The notes: generated from the letters alone by a model not told the origin. 17,083 nucleotides of DNA from CAZDXV01 sp964648705 (GCA_964648705.1 CAZYOI010000008.1:1-17083), one strand, 5' to 3'. Counted from the first letter of the stretch, positions 8,581-14,433 are shown. Program-made: numbers and translations.

Positions 8581-8589
8581 TGCTATAAT
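8581..8589 (+). promoter_or_regulatory. Extended -10 promoter inside the pilus operon, before pilM
   Basis: TGC followed directly by a perfect TATAAT (8584-8589), that is an extended -10 (TGnTATAAT), lies 3 nt after the preceding stop and 5 nt before the pilM ATG. No good -35 is seen, as is common with extended -10 promoters. Transcription would begin at or beside the ATG, giving a leaderless pilM mRNA. Confidence 0.55.
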
Positions 8590-8594
8590 AAGAT

Positions 8595-9647
8595 ATGTTT
8601 CGCTTTTTAAAGCTTAAAGAAGAATCTTTCGGTCTGGATATATCAGACCTCTCTCTTAAAATAGCCAAGCTTAAAAAGAAAGGCAGGCATTTTAGCTTGG
8701 CTTCCTGGGGAGAGTTTCCCTTAAAGCCGGGCATTATTGAAGAAGGAGAGATTAAGGACAAAAAAGCTCTGGTTGAAGCTGTTAAAAAAAGCTTAAAAAA
8801 GGTGAAGGGAGAAAAGTTAAAGACCGATAAAGCGGCGGTTTCCCTGCCCGAGAAAAAATCTTTTGTCCAGATTATTTCAATGCCTAAAATGAAGAGAGAT
8901 GAGCTTGAAAAGGCGGTTCCCTTTGAGGCGGAAAACTACATCCCCCTTCCGGCGGAAAAAGCCTATATTGATTTCCAGGTTGTTGAAGAGAAAAAGAAAA
9001 CAGATGTTTTAATAGCCGCTATTTCCAAAGATACGGTAAATTCCTATTTTGAATGCTTAAAGAAAGCAGGTTTAGAGCCCAGGGCTTTTGAGATAGAGTC
9101 CCAGTCGATAGCCAGGGCGGTGGTAAAGAGAAGTTCCTTCCCTCTCTTTATAGTGGACTTTGGGAGGAGCAACGCCAGCTTTATAATCTTCTCCGGTTCT
9201 TCTGTGAGGTTTACCTCCTCCTCCTCTTTAGCTTCTATGTCTCTTACAAAAAAGCTGGCCAAAGAGCTTAAGGCTGGAGAAAAGGAAGCTGAAAAGCTGA
9301 AGATAAAATACGGGTTGTCCGGAAGGGCTAAAAAGGGCAAAAAGGTCTCCAAGATTCTCTCTTCTGCCCTCGGAGAATTGGTGGAAGAGATAAAAAAATA
9401 CAAAGAATACTACAAGAGCCACTCCTCAGAGGAAGTGGAGAAGATTCTTCTTTGCGGAAGAGGAAGCAATCTCAAGGGCTTGCCCGAGTTCCTTTCTTCT
9501 GAAACAGGGCTTCCGGTAGCTAAAGCCAACCCCTGGATCAATATTCTTCCTCATCCTTTAAAGGAGATTCCAGAGCTTTCCTACGAGGATTCTCTGGGCT
9601 ATACCACAGCTTTGGGCCTTGCTTTAAGAGGAATAAAAGATGATTAA
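8595..9647 (+). CDS. pilM: Type IV pilus assembly protein PilM (actin-like ATPase fold)
   Basis: A 350-residue cytoplasmic FtsA/actin-like protein that binds the N-terminal tail of PilN and links the alignment complex to the motor. Visible family marks are the early FGLDISDLSLK segment (residues 12-22), PFEAENYIPLP near 110-120, the phosphate-binding-like FIVDFGRSNASF near 190-200, and the late LLCGRGSNLKGLPEFL. It is Lys-rich. It overlaps pilN by 8 nt and has its own -10 box just upstream. Confidence 0.92.
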   Translation: MFRFLKLKEESFGLDISDLSLKIAKLKKKGRHFSLASWGEFPLKPGIIEEGEIKDKKALVEAVKKSLKKVKGEKLKTDKAAVSLPEKKSFVQIISMPKMKRDELEKAVPFEAENYIPLPAEKAYIDFQVVEEKKKTDVLIAAISKDTVNSYFECLKKAGLEPRAFEIESQSIARAVVKRSSFPLFIVDFGRSNASFIIFSGSSVRFTSSSSLASMSLTKKLAKELKAGEKEAEKLKIKYGLSGRAKKGKKVSKILSSALGELVEEIKKYKEYYKSHSSEEVEKILLCGRGSNLKGLPEFLSSETGLPVAKANPWINILPHPLKEIPELSYEDSLGYTTALGLALRGIKDD

Positions 9648-10185
9648 TTTGCTTCCGCCAAAAGAAGAAAAAAGGATTGAAGAGGAGAGAAAGAAAAAGA
9701 TAACAGTTATTTTGTCTTTCCTTCTTTTGTTCTTTGTTGTTTTCTTGGGAATAATGCTTTTGTCCCTTGATATCTATCTTTCCAAGAGAGTCCGGCATTA
9801 CAGAGAGAAGCTTGAGGTTGAAGAGTCTGTAGATCGGCAGGAGGTAAAAGAGATAAAAGATGAGATAAAGGAAGCCAACAAGGAGCTGGGAAACCTTAAA
9901 GAGCATTACAGCCGGAGAAAAGATTATTCTTCTCTTTTAGAGAAAATAGACGGCCTTCTGCCTTCAAATATCTACCTTAATAATTTCTCTGCTATTTTAT
10001 CTGAAACAGAAAAGGGTTCTTTGATAAAGGTCTCTCTTTCGGGCCTTGCCTTGAAAAGAGAAGACCTTTTCCGTCTTAAAAAGAAGCTGGAGGGGGAATT
10101 TGAAGAAGTGAGCTTTCCTCCGGCTAACTGGGTTCAGGCCTCTGACATTAATTTTTCTTCAAGCTTTAATATAAATGAGCACTAG
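9640..10185 (+). CDS. pilN: Type IV pilus assembly protein PilN
   Basis: A 181-residue bitopic membrane protein. The N-terminal MINLLPPKE is the INLLP-type motif that docks into PilM. A membrane helix spans about residues 21-43, followed by a charged coiled coil (about 50-95) and a ferredoxin-like C-terminal domain expected outside the membrane. A GAGGA motif 7 nt before the ATG is one of the few Shine-Dalgarno-like sites in the window. It overlaps pilM by 8 nt and the pilO-like gene by 11 nt. Confidence 0.9.
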   Translation: MINLLPPKEEKRIEEERKKKITVILSFLLLFFVVFLGIMLLSLDIYLSKRVRHYREKLEVEESVDRQEVKEIKDEIKEANKELGNLKEHYSRRKDYSSLLEKIDGLLPSNIYLNNFSAILSETEKGSLIKVSLSGLALKREDLFRLKKKLEGEFEEVSFPPANWVQASDINFSSSFNINEH

Positions 10186-10735
10186 AAAAGAAACAATATT
10201 AATAGCTCTTGTTTCGGGCATTGTAATAGCTGTTTTGGCTTTCTTCTTGATTTTCTTTTTAGGCCAAAGAATAAAAGAGAAGTCAGAAGAGGTAATAGAA
10301 GCAAGGAGAGAGCTTATTCTCTCCAGAGGGGAGACAGGGAGCGTTGCCGGAATCAAGAGCAGTTTTTCTGAAATAAAGCCTGATCTGGAGAAAATAGAGA
10401 GTCTTTTTGTCGATTCTGAGGCGCCTGTTGAATTTATTGAATTTTTAGAGAAAACGGCAGCCAGGTCCGAAGTTTCTTTTGAAATAAATCCAGCCGGTTT
10501 GAAAGAAGAAAAAGAGGCTATTTGGGAGGGGATAGGCTTTCAGATAAAAGCTGTCGGCTCTTCAGACGGCTCTTTGAGGTTTTTGGACAAGCTGGAATCC
10601 TCTCCTTATCTTACCGAAATTCAGAATATCTCCATAAGCAAGCTGAAAGAAGAATCTCTAAAGTCGGAAAAGTACGAGGGCTTTTCTTCCGGGGATCTTA
10701 TTTTAAATATTAAGCTTAAAGCTTTTGCAAAATGA
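10175..10735 (+). CDS. pilO: PilO-like pilus assembly protein
   Basis: A 186-residue bitopic protein with a membrane helix at about 8-30, a Glu/Lys-rich coiled coil (31-70), and an alpha/beta C-terminal domain of the size expected for PilO, the partner of PilN. Sequence conservation in this family is low, so the call rests mostly on layout and on its position after pilN. The start overlaps pilN by 11 nt, and the stop overlaps the next ATG (ATGA). Confidence 0.78.
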   Translation: MSTRKETILIALVSGIVIAVLAFFLIFFLGQRIKEKSEEVIEARRELILSRGETGSVAGIKSSFSEIKPDLEKIESLFVDSEAPVEFIEFLEKTAARSEVSFEINPAGLKEEKEAIWEGIGFQIKAVGSSDGSLRFLDKLESSPYLTEIQNISISKLKEESLKSEKYEGFSSGDLILNIKLKAFAK

Positions 10736-11049
10736 AGATTATTGAAAAAGACCAGTTGAAGAAATTCCTTTCAGTCTTTAAGAGATGTTTTCTGGCTGTA
10801 GCAAAACATTTCTTTATCTCTTGTTTTATTCTTTTTGTTCTGGCTTTGATTATTTCTTCCCTTCTATACTATTATTACGGCTTTTTGGCAGAGAGAAAGG
10901 AGATTGAAACTTCAAGCTCTCCTTTTGAACTGGAAGAGAGCAATTACCGGGAGGTTCTTAAAGCGTGGGAGGAGAGAAAAGATTCTTTTGAGAAAGCCGA
11001 AGAGAAAGATTATCCTGATCTTTTTGAGCGGTTTCCGGAAGAAGATTGA
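10732..11049 (+). CDS. Small membrane protein at the end of the pilus operon
   Basis: A 105-residue protein I do not recognise. It has a Lys-rich N-terminus (1-25), one membrane helix (about 26-49), then an acidic tail with many Glu (52-105). The ATGA overlap with the pilO-like gene indicates coupled translation. Its position matches that of pilP in other systems, but there is no lipoprotein box and no PilP-like beta domain, so it is not called PilP. The -35 of the tRNA-Arg promoter overlaps its stop codon. Confidence 0.72.
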   Translation: MKIIEKDQLKKFLSVFKRCFLAVAKHFFISCFILFVLALIISSLLYYYYGFLAERKEIETSSSPFELEESNYREVLKAWEERKDSFEKAEEKDYPDLFERFPEED

Positions 11050-11074
11050 CTTGACTGTTTTTTTGGTGTATAAT
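11046..11074 (+). promoter_or_regulatory. Promoter of tRNA-Arg(TCT)
   Basis: TTGACT (11046-11051), 17 nt, TATAAT (11069-11074), 20 nt before the tRNA 5' end. This is near consensus. The -35 covers the stop codon of the last pilus gene. Confidence 0.82.
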
Positions 11075-11094
11075 ACTCTTTGTGTTCTTAGAAA

Positions 11095-11166
11095 GTCCCT
11101 GTAGTTCAATGGAAAGAACACAAGTTTTCTAAACTTGGAATGGGGGTTCGAATCCTCCCGGGGACG
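11095..11166 (+). tRNA. tRNA-Arg(TCT)
   Basis: A full cloverleaf: acceptor GTCCCTG/CGGGGAC with discriminator G, D-stem GTTC/GAAC, anticodon stem CAAGT/ACTTG with loop TTTCTAA (anticodon TCT), variable GAATG, T-stem GGGGG/CCTCC with loop TTCGAAT. The CCA end is not encoded. A strong promoter lies directly upstream. Confidence 0.93.
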
Positions 11167-11195
11167 CTATTTGGATGTTAGCGTAGCGGTCAGCT

Positions 11196-11235
11196 CAAGG
11201 GTTTGTGGTCGCAATCCCTTGTATTTACTTTTCTT
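11196..11235 (+). terminator. Hairpin with T-rich tail after tRNA-Arg, probable terminator
   Basis: CAAGGG (11196-11201) pairs with CCCTTG (11216-11221). The inner TTG/CAA continues the stem past a single T-T mismatch, and the loop is about 4-6 nt. A T-rich stretch with several short T runs follows, to about 11240. It is placed to end transcription of the tRNA. The T-rich stretch also holds the -35 proposed for the next gene. Confidence 0.5.
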
Positions 11236-11252
11236 TTGTTCTTTGATAAAAT
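11224..11252 (+). promoter_or_regulatory. Promoter of the HNH endonuclease gene
   Basis: TTTACT (11224-11229), 17 nt, TAAAAT (11247-11252). The ATG follows 6 nt later, so the mRNA would be nearly leaderless. An AAGG lies 4 nt before the ATG and could also act as a weak ribosome site. Confidence 0.45.
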
Positions 11253-11258
11253 AAGGCA

Positions 11259-11732
11259 ATGCCTATTGTACCCTGTAAACTTTGCGGGAAGAAATTTTAT
11301 GCAAAGCCAAGTCGTCTGAAACGTGGATGGGGAAAGTATTGTTCTAGCAAATGTCAGTATAAAGCACAATTAAGAGGTAAATTTGTATATTGTGAAATTT
11401 GCGGGAAGAAAGTTTGGAGAAAGCCTCGTCAGCTTAAGCTTTCAAAAAGCAGGAAGTTTTTTTGTAGCAAGGCGTGTTTAATGATCTGGAAGAACAAAAT
11501 AATGTTTGTGGGTAAAAATCATCCAAATTGGACTGGTGGCGAGTTTGCTGGGCGAAGAATCTTAGAGCGATCTGGTAGAAAATTGGTATGTGAACATTGT
11601 GGTAATTCTGATAAGCGCGTCCTTATGGTTCACCACAAAGATAGCAGTAGAAAAAACAATAAACTTTCAAATCTTATCTGGCTTTGTCATAATTGTCATC
11701 ATTTAGTTCATAATTATAAAGATTCTTTATGA
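11259..11732 (+). CDS. Zinc-finger HNH endonuclease, homing-type
   Basis: A 157-residue protein. Two similar Cys4 modules at the N-terminus (Cys6, 9, 28, 32 and Cys45, 48, 69, 73; both begin CxxCGKK) should bind zinc and probably DNA. The C-terminal HNH nuclease domain has CEHCG (111-115), HHKD (125-128), a central Asn in the NKLSNL segment, and CHNCHH (143-148). Family knowledge suggests nicking or cutting of DNA, often as a free-standing or intron-borne homing enzyme. No group I intron core is evident around it. The gene is more AT-rich than the pilus genes and lies between tRNA-Arg and tRNA-His sequences, which suggests transfer. Its stop is 7 nt before a tRNA-His half-copy. Confidence 0.82.
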   Translation: MPIVPCKLCGKKFYAKPSRLKRGWGKYCSSKCQYKAQLRGKFVYCEICGKKVWRKPRQLKLSKSRKFFCSKACLMIWKNKIMFVGKNHPNWTGGEFAGRRILERSGRKLVCEHCGNSDKRVLMVHHKDSSRKNNKLSNLIWLCHNCHHLVHNYKDSL

Positions 11733-11739
11733 GATATTT

Positions 11740-11778
11740 GGTGCTCGTAGCTCAATTAATAGAGCTGCAAGCCGTGGT
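11740..11778 (+). pseudogene. tRNA-His 5' half-copy (remnant)
   Basis: The 39 nt match the 5' half of the complete tRNA-His at 11844 in register: extra G at -1, acceptor strand ending CTCG, TA at 8-9, identical D-stem GCTC/GAGC, and the loop start CCGTGG with anticodon GTG. After the anticodon loop the match ends: the 3' anticodon strand expected to pair with GCAAG is absent, there is no T-loop, and nothing pairs with the acceptor. It is read as a dead partial duplicate. Confidence 0.6.
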
Positions 11779-11804
11779 TTATGAGGGTTGCTTGATAGAA
11801 TAAT

Positions 11805-11827
11805 CCGTAGAGGTCTGTTCTCTACGG
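11805..11827. repeat. Perfect 8-bp inverted repeat between the tRNA-His copies
   Basis: CCGTAGAG (11805-11812), loop GTCTGTT, CTCTACGG (11820-11827). No T-tract follows on either strand, so a terminator is unlikely. It may be a remnant of an inserted element or a processing hairpin. Confidence 0.5.
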
Positions 11828-11843
11828 AAAATTAAAAAACGAT

Positions 11844-11917
11844 GGCGGTCGTAGCTCAACTGGTAGAGCGCTTCGCCGTGGCCGAAGTGGTTGCGCGTTC
11901 GAGACGCGTCGACCGCC
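11844..11917 (+). tRNA. tRNA-His(GTG)
   Basis: It carries the tRNA-His identity mark: extra G(-1) at 11844 opposite C73 at 11917. Acceptor GCGGTCG/CGACCGC, D-stem GCTC/GAGC, anticodon stem CTTCG/CGAAG, loop CCGTGGC with anticodon GTG (11878-11880), T-stem GCGCG/CGCGT with loop TTCGAGA. Position 33 is C, not the near-universal U. CCA is not encoded. I found no clean promoter directly upstream. Confidence 0.88.
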
Positions 11918-11926
11918 CACTTATAT

Positions 11927-12592
11927 ATGATTTTTAAAATAGCCCACAGAGGAGCTTCAGGATTGGAGCCGGAAAACACTCTTTCGGCTTTTAAAAAAGC
12001 ATTGGAGTTTGATATTGATATGATAGAGTGCGACGTCCGCTTCCTCGAAACAGGGGAAGCTGTTGTTTTTCACAACAAAAGAGCGAGAAGAGGGAAGATA
12101 AGCAATATGACTTTTGACCAGATTAAGAGATTAAAAGTCGGAGGCAGGGAAAGAGTTCCTACCTTAGAGGAGGTTTTGGATTTGGTAGAGAGAAAAGCTA
12201 AAGTTAATATAGAGGTCAAGGATGGAAAGAGGATAGGGCTTTTGGCGGGTATTATTGAAAAAAGGGTCAATAAGGGATGGTCTTATGAAGATTTTCTGGT
12301 TTCCTCTTTTGATTATTCTGCTCTGAAAAGATTTAAGGCCCTTCTTCCTGAAGTTAATTTAGCTCTTAATTTTAGAAAGGCCTCTTTTTTAAAGTTGAAA
12401 AAAGCAGGCAGGCTCGGCGCCTTTTCTGTCAATGTTACCCTGAAGTCGGCCAAGAAAAGATTTATTAAGAAGGCGCAGAGAAAAGGATTTAAGGTTTTTG
12501 TCTGGACGGTTAACAAAGAAAAAGACATAGAGAGGGCCGTAAAGAGGGGAGTAGACGGCATCTTTACCGACTATCCTCATAAGCTATGCTAG
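11927..12592 (+). CDS. Glycerophosphodiester phosphodiesterase (GDPD family)
   Basis: A 221-residue cytoplasmic TIM-barrel enzyme that hydrolyses glycerophosphodiesters to glycerol-3-phosphate and an alcohol. Motifs: IAHRGASG with His7/Arg8, PENTL (15-19), metal-binding IECDV with Glu34/Asp36, and FHN with His49; most relatives have HD at that point. The late NIEVKDG, VSSFDY and VFVWTVN segments and the final DGIFTDYPH are standard for the family. There is no signal peptide. Longer starts read back into the tRNA-His gene, so ATG 11927 is chosen, 10 nt after the tRNA end. No ribosome site is seen, so it may be expressed from the tRNA transcript. It could contribute to lipid recycling (inference). 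Confidence 0.9.
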   Translation: MIFKIAHRGASGLEPENTLSAFKKALEFDIDMIECDVRFLETGEAVVFHNKRARRGKISNMTFDQIKRLKVGGRERVPTLEEVLDLVERKAKVNIEVKDGKRIGLLAGIIEKRVNKGWSYEDFLVSSFDYSALKRFKALLPEVNLALNFRKASFLKLKKAGRLGAFSVNVTLKSAKKRFIKKAQRKGFKVFVWTVNKEKDIERAVKRGVDGIFTDYPHKLC

Positions 12593-12602
12593 GGCTTTAA
12601 AA

Positions 12603-12630
12603 TTGACATTTTTTCCCTTTTTGATAAAAT
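12603..12630 (+). promoter_or_regulatory. Promoter of hicB
   Basis: Perfect TTGACA (12603-12608), 16 nt, TAAAAT (12625-12630). The predicted start is near 12637, giving a leader of about 35 nt before the ATG at 12672. Confidence 0.7.
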
Positions 12631-12671
12631 AAAGATGTAGAAACCCTAGTTAAGGAATTTATTTTTGAAAT

Positions 12672-12920
12672 ATGAAAAAATCTTTTCTAGCTAAAATAAA
12701 AAACAGGCAGTTTCCAGTTATTGTCGAGAAAGACGAGGATGGTTTTTATGTGGTTGAATGCCCTATTTTTAGGGGTTGTTATTCTCAGGGGAGAAGCTTA
12801 GATGAAGTTCTAAGAAACATCAAAGAAGTTATCGAGCTCTGTCTAGAGGAAAAAGAAAATCAGGAAATTTTGAATTCTTATAAACCCAAAGAATTAAGTC
12901 TTCACACTATTACTCTTTGA
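12672..12920 (+). CDS. hicB: HicB-family antitoxin-like protein
   Basis: An 82-residue protein with the HicB partial RNase-H-like fold: PVIVEKDEDGFYVVECP (residues 15-31), GCYSQGRSLDEVLRNIKE (36-53), then a short C-terminal tail. Family members neutralise HicA, a small RNA-cleaving toxin, and may bind their own operator. No clear C-terminal DNA-binding domain is visible. A hicA-like reading frame follows directly but is broken, so this antitoxin seems to be an orphan. It has its own promoter with a near-consensus -35. Confidence 0.82.
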   Translation: MKKSFLAKIKNRQFPVIVEKDEDGFYVVECPIFRGCYSQGRSLDEVLRNIKEVIELCLEEKENQEILNSYKPKELSLHTITL

Positions 12921-12922
12921 CT

Positions 12923-13032
12923 ATGCCGTTTCTGGGAAAAAAGCTATTAAAGCGTTTAATAAAATAGGCTACCAAACAGTAAGAAAAAGGGGTAGCCATT
13001 TTTGTTTGCCTCATGTGGGATGTTTTAAATAA
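12923..13032 (+). pseudogene. hicA: hicA toxin remnant, frameshifted and truncated
   Basis: From 12925 one frame reads AVSGKKAIKAFNKIGYQTVR and then KRGSHFCLPH, matching the HicA N-terminal half, including the GSH segment with the catalytic His. The only nearby ATG (12923) is in another frame and meets a stop after 14 codons. The HicA frame has a stop upstream with no ATG, GTG or TTG after it. It ends at TAA 13030-13032 after 36 codons, whereas full HicA has roughly 60-80 residues. Both defects point to an inactive toxin. Confidence 0.65.
12967..13003 (+). terminator. Possible terminator inside the hicA remnant
   Basis: GGCTACC (12967-12973) and GGTAGCC (12991-12997) form a perfect 7-bp stem with a 17-nt A-rich loop, followed by ATTTTTG. 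It would end hicB transcription. The loop is long and the T-run short. Confidence 0.35.
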
Positions 13033-13180
13033 AAAAGTTTCTACTCCTATAGGTTTTATTGTTCTTCTCTCAGTCGCTTTTCTGGTTGGATGGTTAATTC
13101 TGAATCAGTATAAAAAGGTAGTAGAAACTAGATATGAGATGATAGAGTTAGGCTCTTCGGCAGAAAGACAAAGTGAATAG
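13013..13180 (+). CDS. Small single-pass membrane protein (55 aa)
   Basis: A short unrecognised reading frame: MWDVLNKKVSTPIGF, then a hydrophobic helix (about 12-30, IGFIVLLSVAFLVGWLIL), then a charged tail with KKVVETRYEM. The layout is a clear single-pass protein, with the N-terminus likely inside or with a short signal anchor. It overlaps the last codons of the hicA remnant in another frame. Its stop lies within a perfect palindrome shared with the convergent protease gene. No Shine-Dalgarno motif is seen. The membrane-segment composition and the fit between flanking genes favour a real gene. Confidence 0.55.
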   Translation: MWDVLNKKVSTPIGFIVLLSVAFLVGWLILNQYKKVVETRYEMIELGSSAERQSE

Positions 13181-13197
13181 TTCACTTCCTTTCTTTT
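13171..13197. terminator. Convergent-gene hairpin terminator holding both stop codons
   Basis: AAGTGAA (13171-13177), TAG, TTCACTT (13181-13187) is a perfect 7-bp palindrome with a 3-nt loop. The TAG in the loop is the stop of the 55-aa gene; TCA at 13182-13184 is the stop (TGA) of the minus-strand protease. On the plus strand CCTTTCTTTT follows, so plus-strand termination is the better case. Confidence 0.5.
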
Positions 13198-14210
13198 AAT
13201 TTTGCTTTAATATCTATTTTCTTTTTGCTTCTTAAAACTTTCAAGTTTATCTCCTCTCCTATTTTAGCTTCCTGAAGGGCGTTGGAAAGAGGGTTTTTGG
13301 GGGTGATTTTCTTTCCGTTTATCTCCAGTATTATATCAAATTCTTTTAGGTTCGCCTTGTCTGCTGCAGATCCCTTGACTATGGCGGACTCTCCCAGGTT
13401 TTCTCTGACAATTAAAGCTCCGTGGTCTACCGGAAGCTTGTTCTTTTTGGCTATTTCTTTTGTTAGAAGAATATGCTTTATTCCCAAGAAGGGAACTTTT
13501 ATCTTTCCGTATTTTTTAACCTCTTCAAGATCTTTTTTGGCGCAGTTTATAGGGATGGCAAACCCTATATTCTGAGCTCCTCTTACAGCAGCCGTATTGA
13601 CTCCTATTACTTTTCCTTCCATATCAATCAGAGGCCCTCCCGAGTTGCCCGGGTTGATGGCAGCGTCTGTCTGGATTAATCCTCTCAGATTTTCAGCTTG
13701 GAGAGTCATTTCATTTGTCGCTCTGACAATTCTGGAAATGCCGGATATGATGCCAGAGCTTATGGTGTCGTGAAATTCTCCTAAAGCGTTTCCTACAGCA
13801 ATCACTTCCTCTCCCAGCTCTATTTTACCCGAGTCTCCAAGCTCAAGGTAGGGGAGGTTTTTGGCGTTGATTTTCAAAATGGCAAGATCATTGATGGGAT
13901 CTCTGGCTAAGATTTTAACTTTATGCTTTTTTTCGGGCTCTAATACTGCCGTATATTCTGCCTCGGGATCCTGGACTACGTGGCGGGAAGTCAGGATATG
14001 TCCTTCTTCTGAAATGATAAAGCCCGATCCTCCTCCTATCTTTACCTTTTGGTTTTTTCCTTTCTTCAGCTTCGGCATAATAATCCCTTTTCCTTTCGTG
14101 GGGACAAGATAAAAACCTTCTACCTGGGGAAGGTCTTTGGAGGCGACAATGGTTATGACAGCGGGGCAGATCTTTTTTGCTATTTTGACTATTGGCGTTC
14201 TTTCTTTCAT
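13182..14210 (-). CDS. HtrA/Deg-type trypsin-like serine protease with PDZ domain
   Basis: A 342-residue protease. The catalytic triad is His77 (TSRHVV, where most relatives have TNAHVV), Asp108 (DPINDLAIL) and Ser190 (NPGNSGGPL). Strand motifs EEVIAVGNALG and GLIQTDAAINPG are standard. A PDZ domain spans about 238-340 (VPFLGIKH, then KEFDIILEINGKKI). The usual N-terminal signal peptide or membrane anchor is absent from this start. A TTG at 14246 would add 12 residues, also without a membrane segment, and would lie in the proposed -35; ATG 14210 sits 7 nt after a -10 box and is preferred. The likely role is protein quality control. The compartment is uncertain because no export signal is visible. 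Confidence 0.9.
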   Translation of the reverse strand: MKERTPIVKIAKKICPAVITIVASKDLPQVEGFYLVPTKGKGIIMPKLKKGKNQKVKIGGGSGFIISEEGHILTSRHVVQDPEAEYTAVLEPEKKHKVKILARDPINDLAILKINAKNLPYLELGDSGKIELGEEVIAVGNALGEFHDTISSGIISGISRIVRATNEMTLQAENLRGLIQTDAAINPGNSGGPLIDMEGKVIGVNTAAVRGAQNIGFAIPINCAKKDLEEVKKYGKIKVPFLGIKHILLTKEIAKKNKLPVDHGALIVRENLGESAIVKGSAADKANLKEFDIILEINGKKITPKNPLSNALQEAKIGEEINLKVLRSKKKIDIKAKLKERK

Positions 14211-14217
14211 ATCTTCT

Positions 14218-14246
14218 ATTTTAACAGCATGGCAGCTTGTAAACAA
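14218..14246 (-). promoter_or_regulatory. Promoter of the HtrA-like gene, probably leaderless
   Basis: Read on the minus strand: TTGTTT (14246-14241), 17 nt, TAAAAT (14223-14218) preceded by TGT (extended -10 form). The ATG at 14210 begins 8 bases after the box, so transcription should start at or beside it. Confidence 0.5.
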
Positions 14247-14272
14247 GTGGAAAACTTGCTAGATTAGAATTA

Positions 14273-14344
14273 GCCCCTGTAGTTCAACGGATAGAACACA
14301 GGTTTCCTAAACCTGTGATGCAGGTTCGACTCCTGCTGGGGGCA
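14273..14344 (+). tRNA. tRNA-Arg(CCT)
   Basis: A full cloverleaf: acceptor GCCCCTG/TGGGGGC with discriminator A, D-stem GTTC/GAAC, anticodon stem CAGGT/ACCTG, loop TTCCTAA (anticodon CCT), variable TGAT, T-stem GCAGG/CCTGC with loop TTCGACT. CCA is not encoded. A weak TTGTAA-17-TAGATT promoter (14237-14265) overlaps the divergent protease promoter. Mobile-element sequences begin soon after its 3' end. Confidence 0.93.
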
Positions 14345-14359
14345 CACTAATCCCTTAGA

Positions 14360-14429
14360 ACAAGTATATTTATCCCTTAACAGCAAGGACTGATTGTGAT
14401 AGGATATAAATAAGGGGGAATATACTTGT
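14360..14429. repeat. Long inverted repeat before the zinc-ribbon gene
   Basis: ACAAGTATATT (14360-14370) and AATATACTTGT (14419-14429) are perfect 11-bp inverted complements. A second arm, CCCTTA (14374-14379) with TAAGGG (14411-14416), extends the stem inward. The right arm ends 4 nt before the ATG at 14434. It could be an operator, an mRNA hairpin hiding the start, or an element end. It is absent from the second copy of the gene. Confidence 0.6.
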
Positions 14430-14433
14430 AAAG

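Noticed and set aside
10904..11121. Overlapping frames on both strands near the end of the pilus operon
   Set aside because: They run through tRNA-Arg and its promoter and show no family motifs, so they are shadows of the real genes.
11168..11221. Stretch with tRNA-like words (AGCGTAGCGGTCAGCT, TTTGTGG, TCGCAATCCC) after tRNA-Arg(TCT)
   Set aside because: No acceptor pairing and no consistent cloverleaf. The 3' part is better explained as a long hairpin with a T-rich tail, so it is listed as a terminator only.
11167..11739. Group I intron hosting the HNH gene
   Set aside because: I could not recognise P3-P7-type core elements or matching exon ends around the gene.
11740..11917. Split or intron-containing tRNA-His formed by the half-copy and the 3' half of the complete tRNA
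   Set aside because: The half-copy anticodon stem GCAAG has no partner in the downstream 3' half, and the acceptor has a mismatch. The second tRNA is complete by itself.
11891..11926. Earlier start for the GDPD gene
   Set aside because: The added codons lie in the T-arm of tRNA-His and add no family residues.
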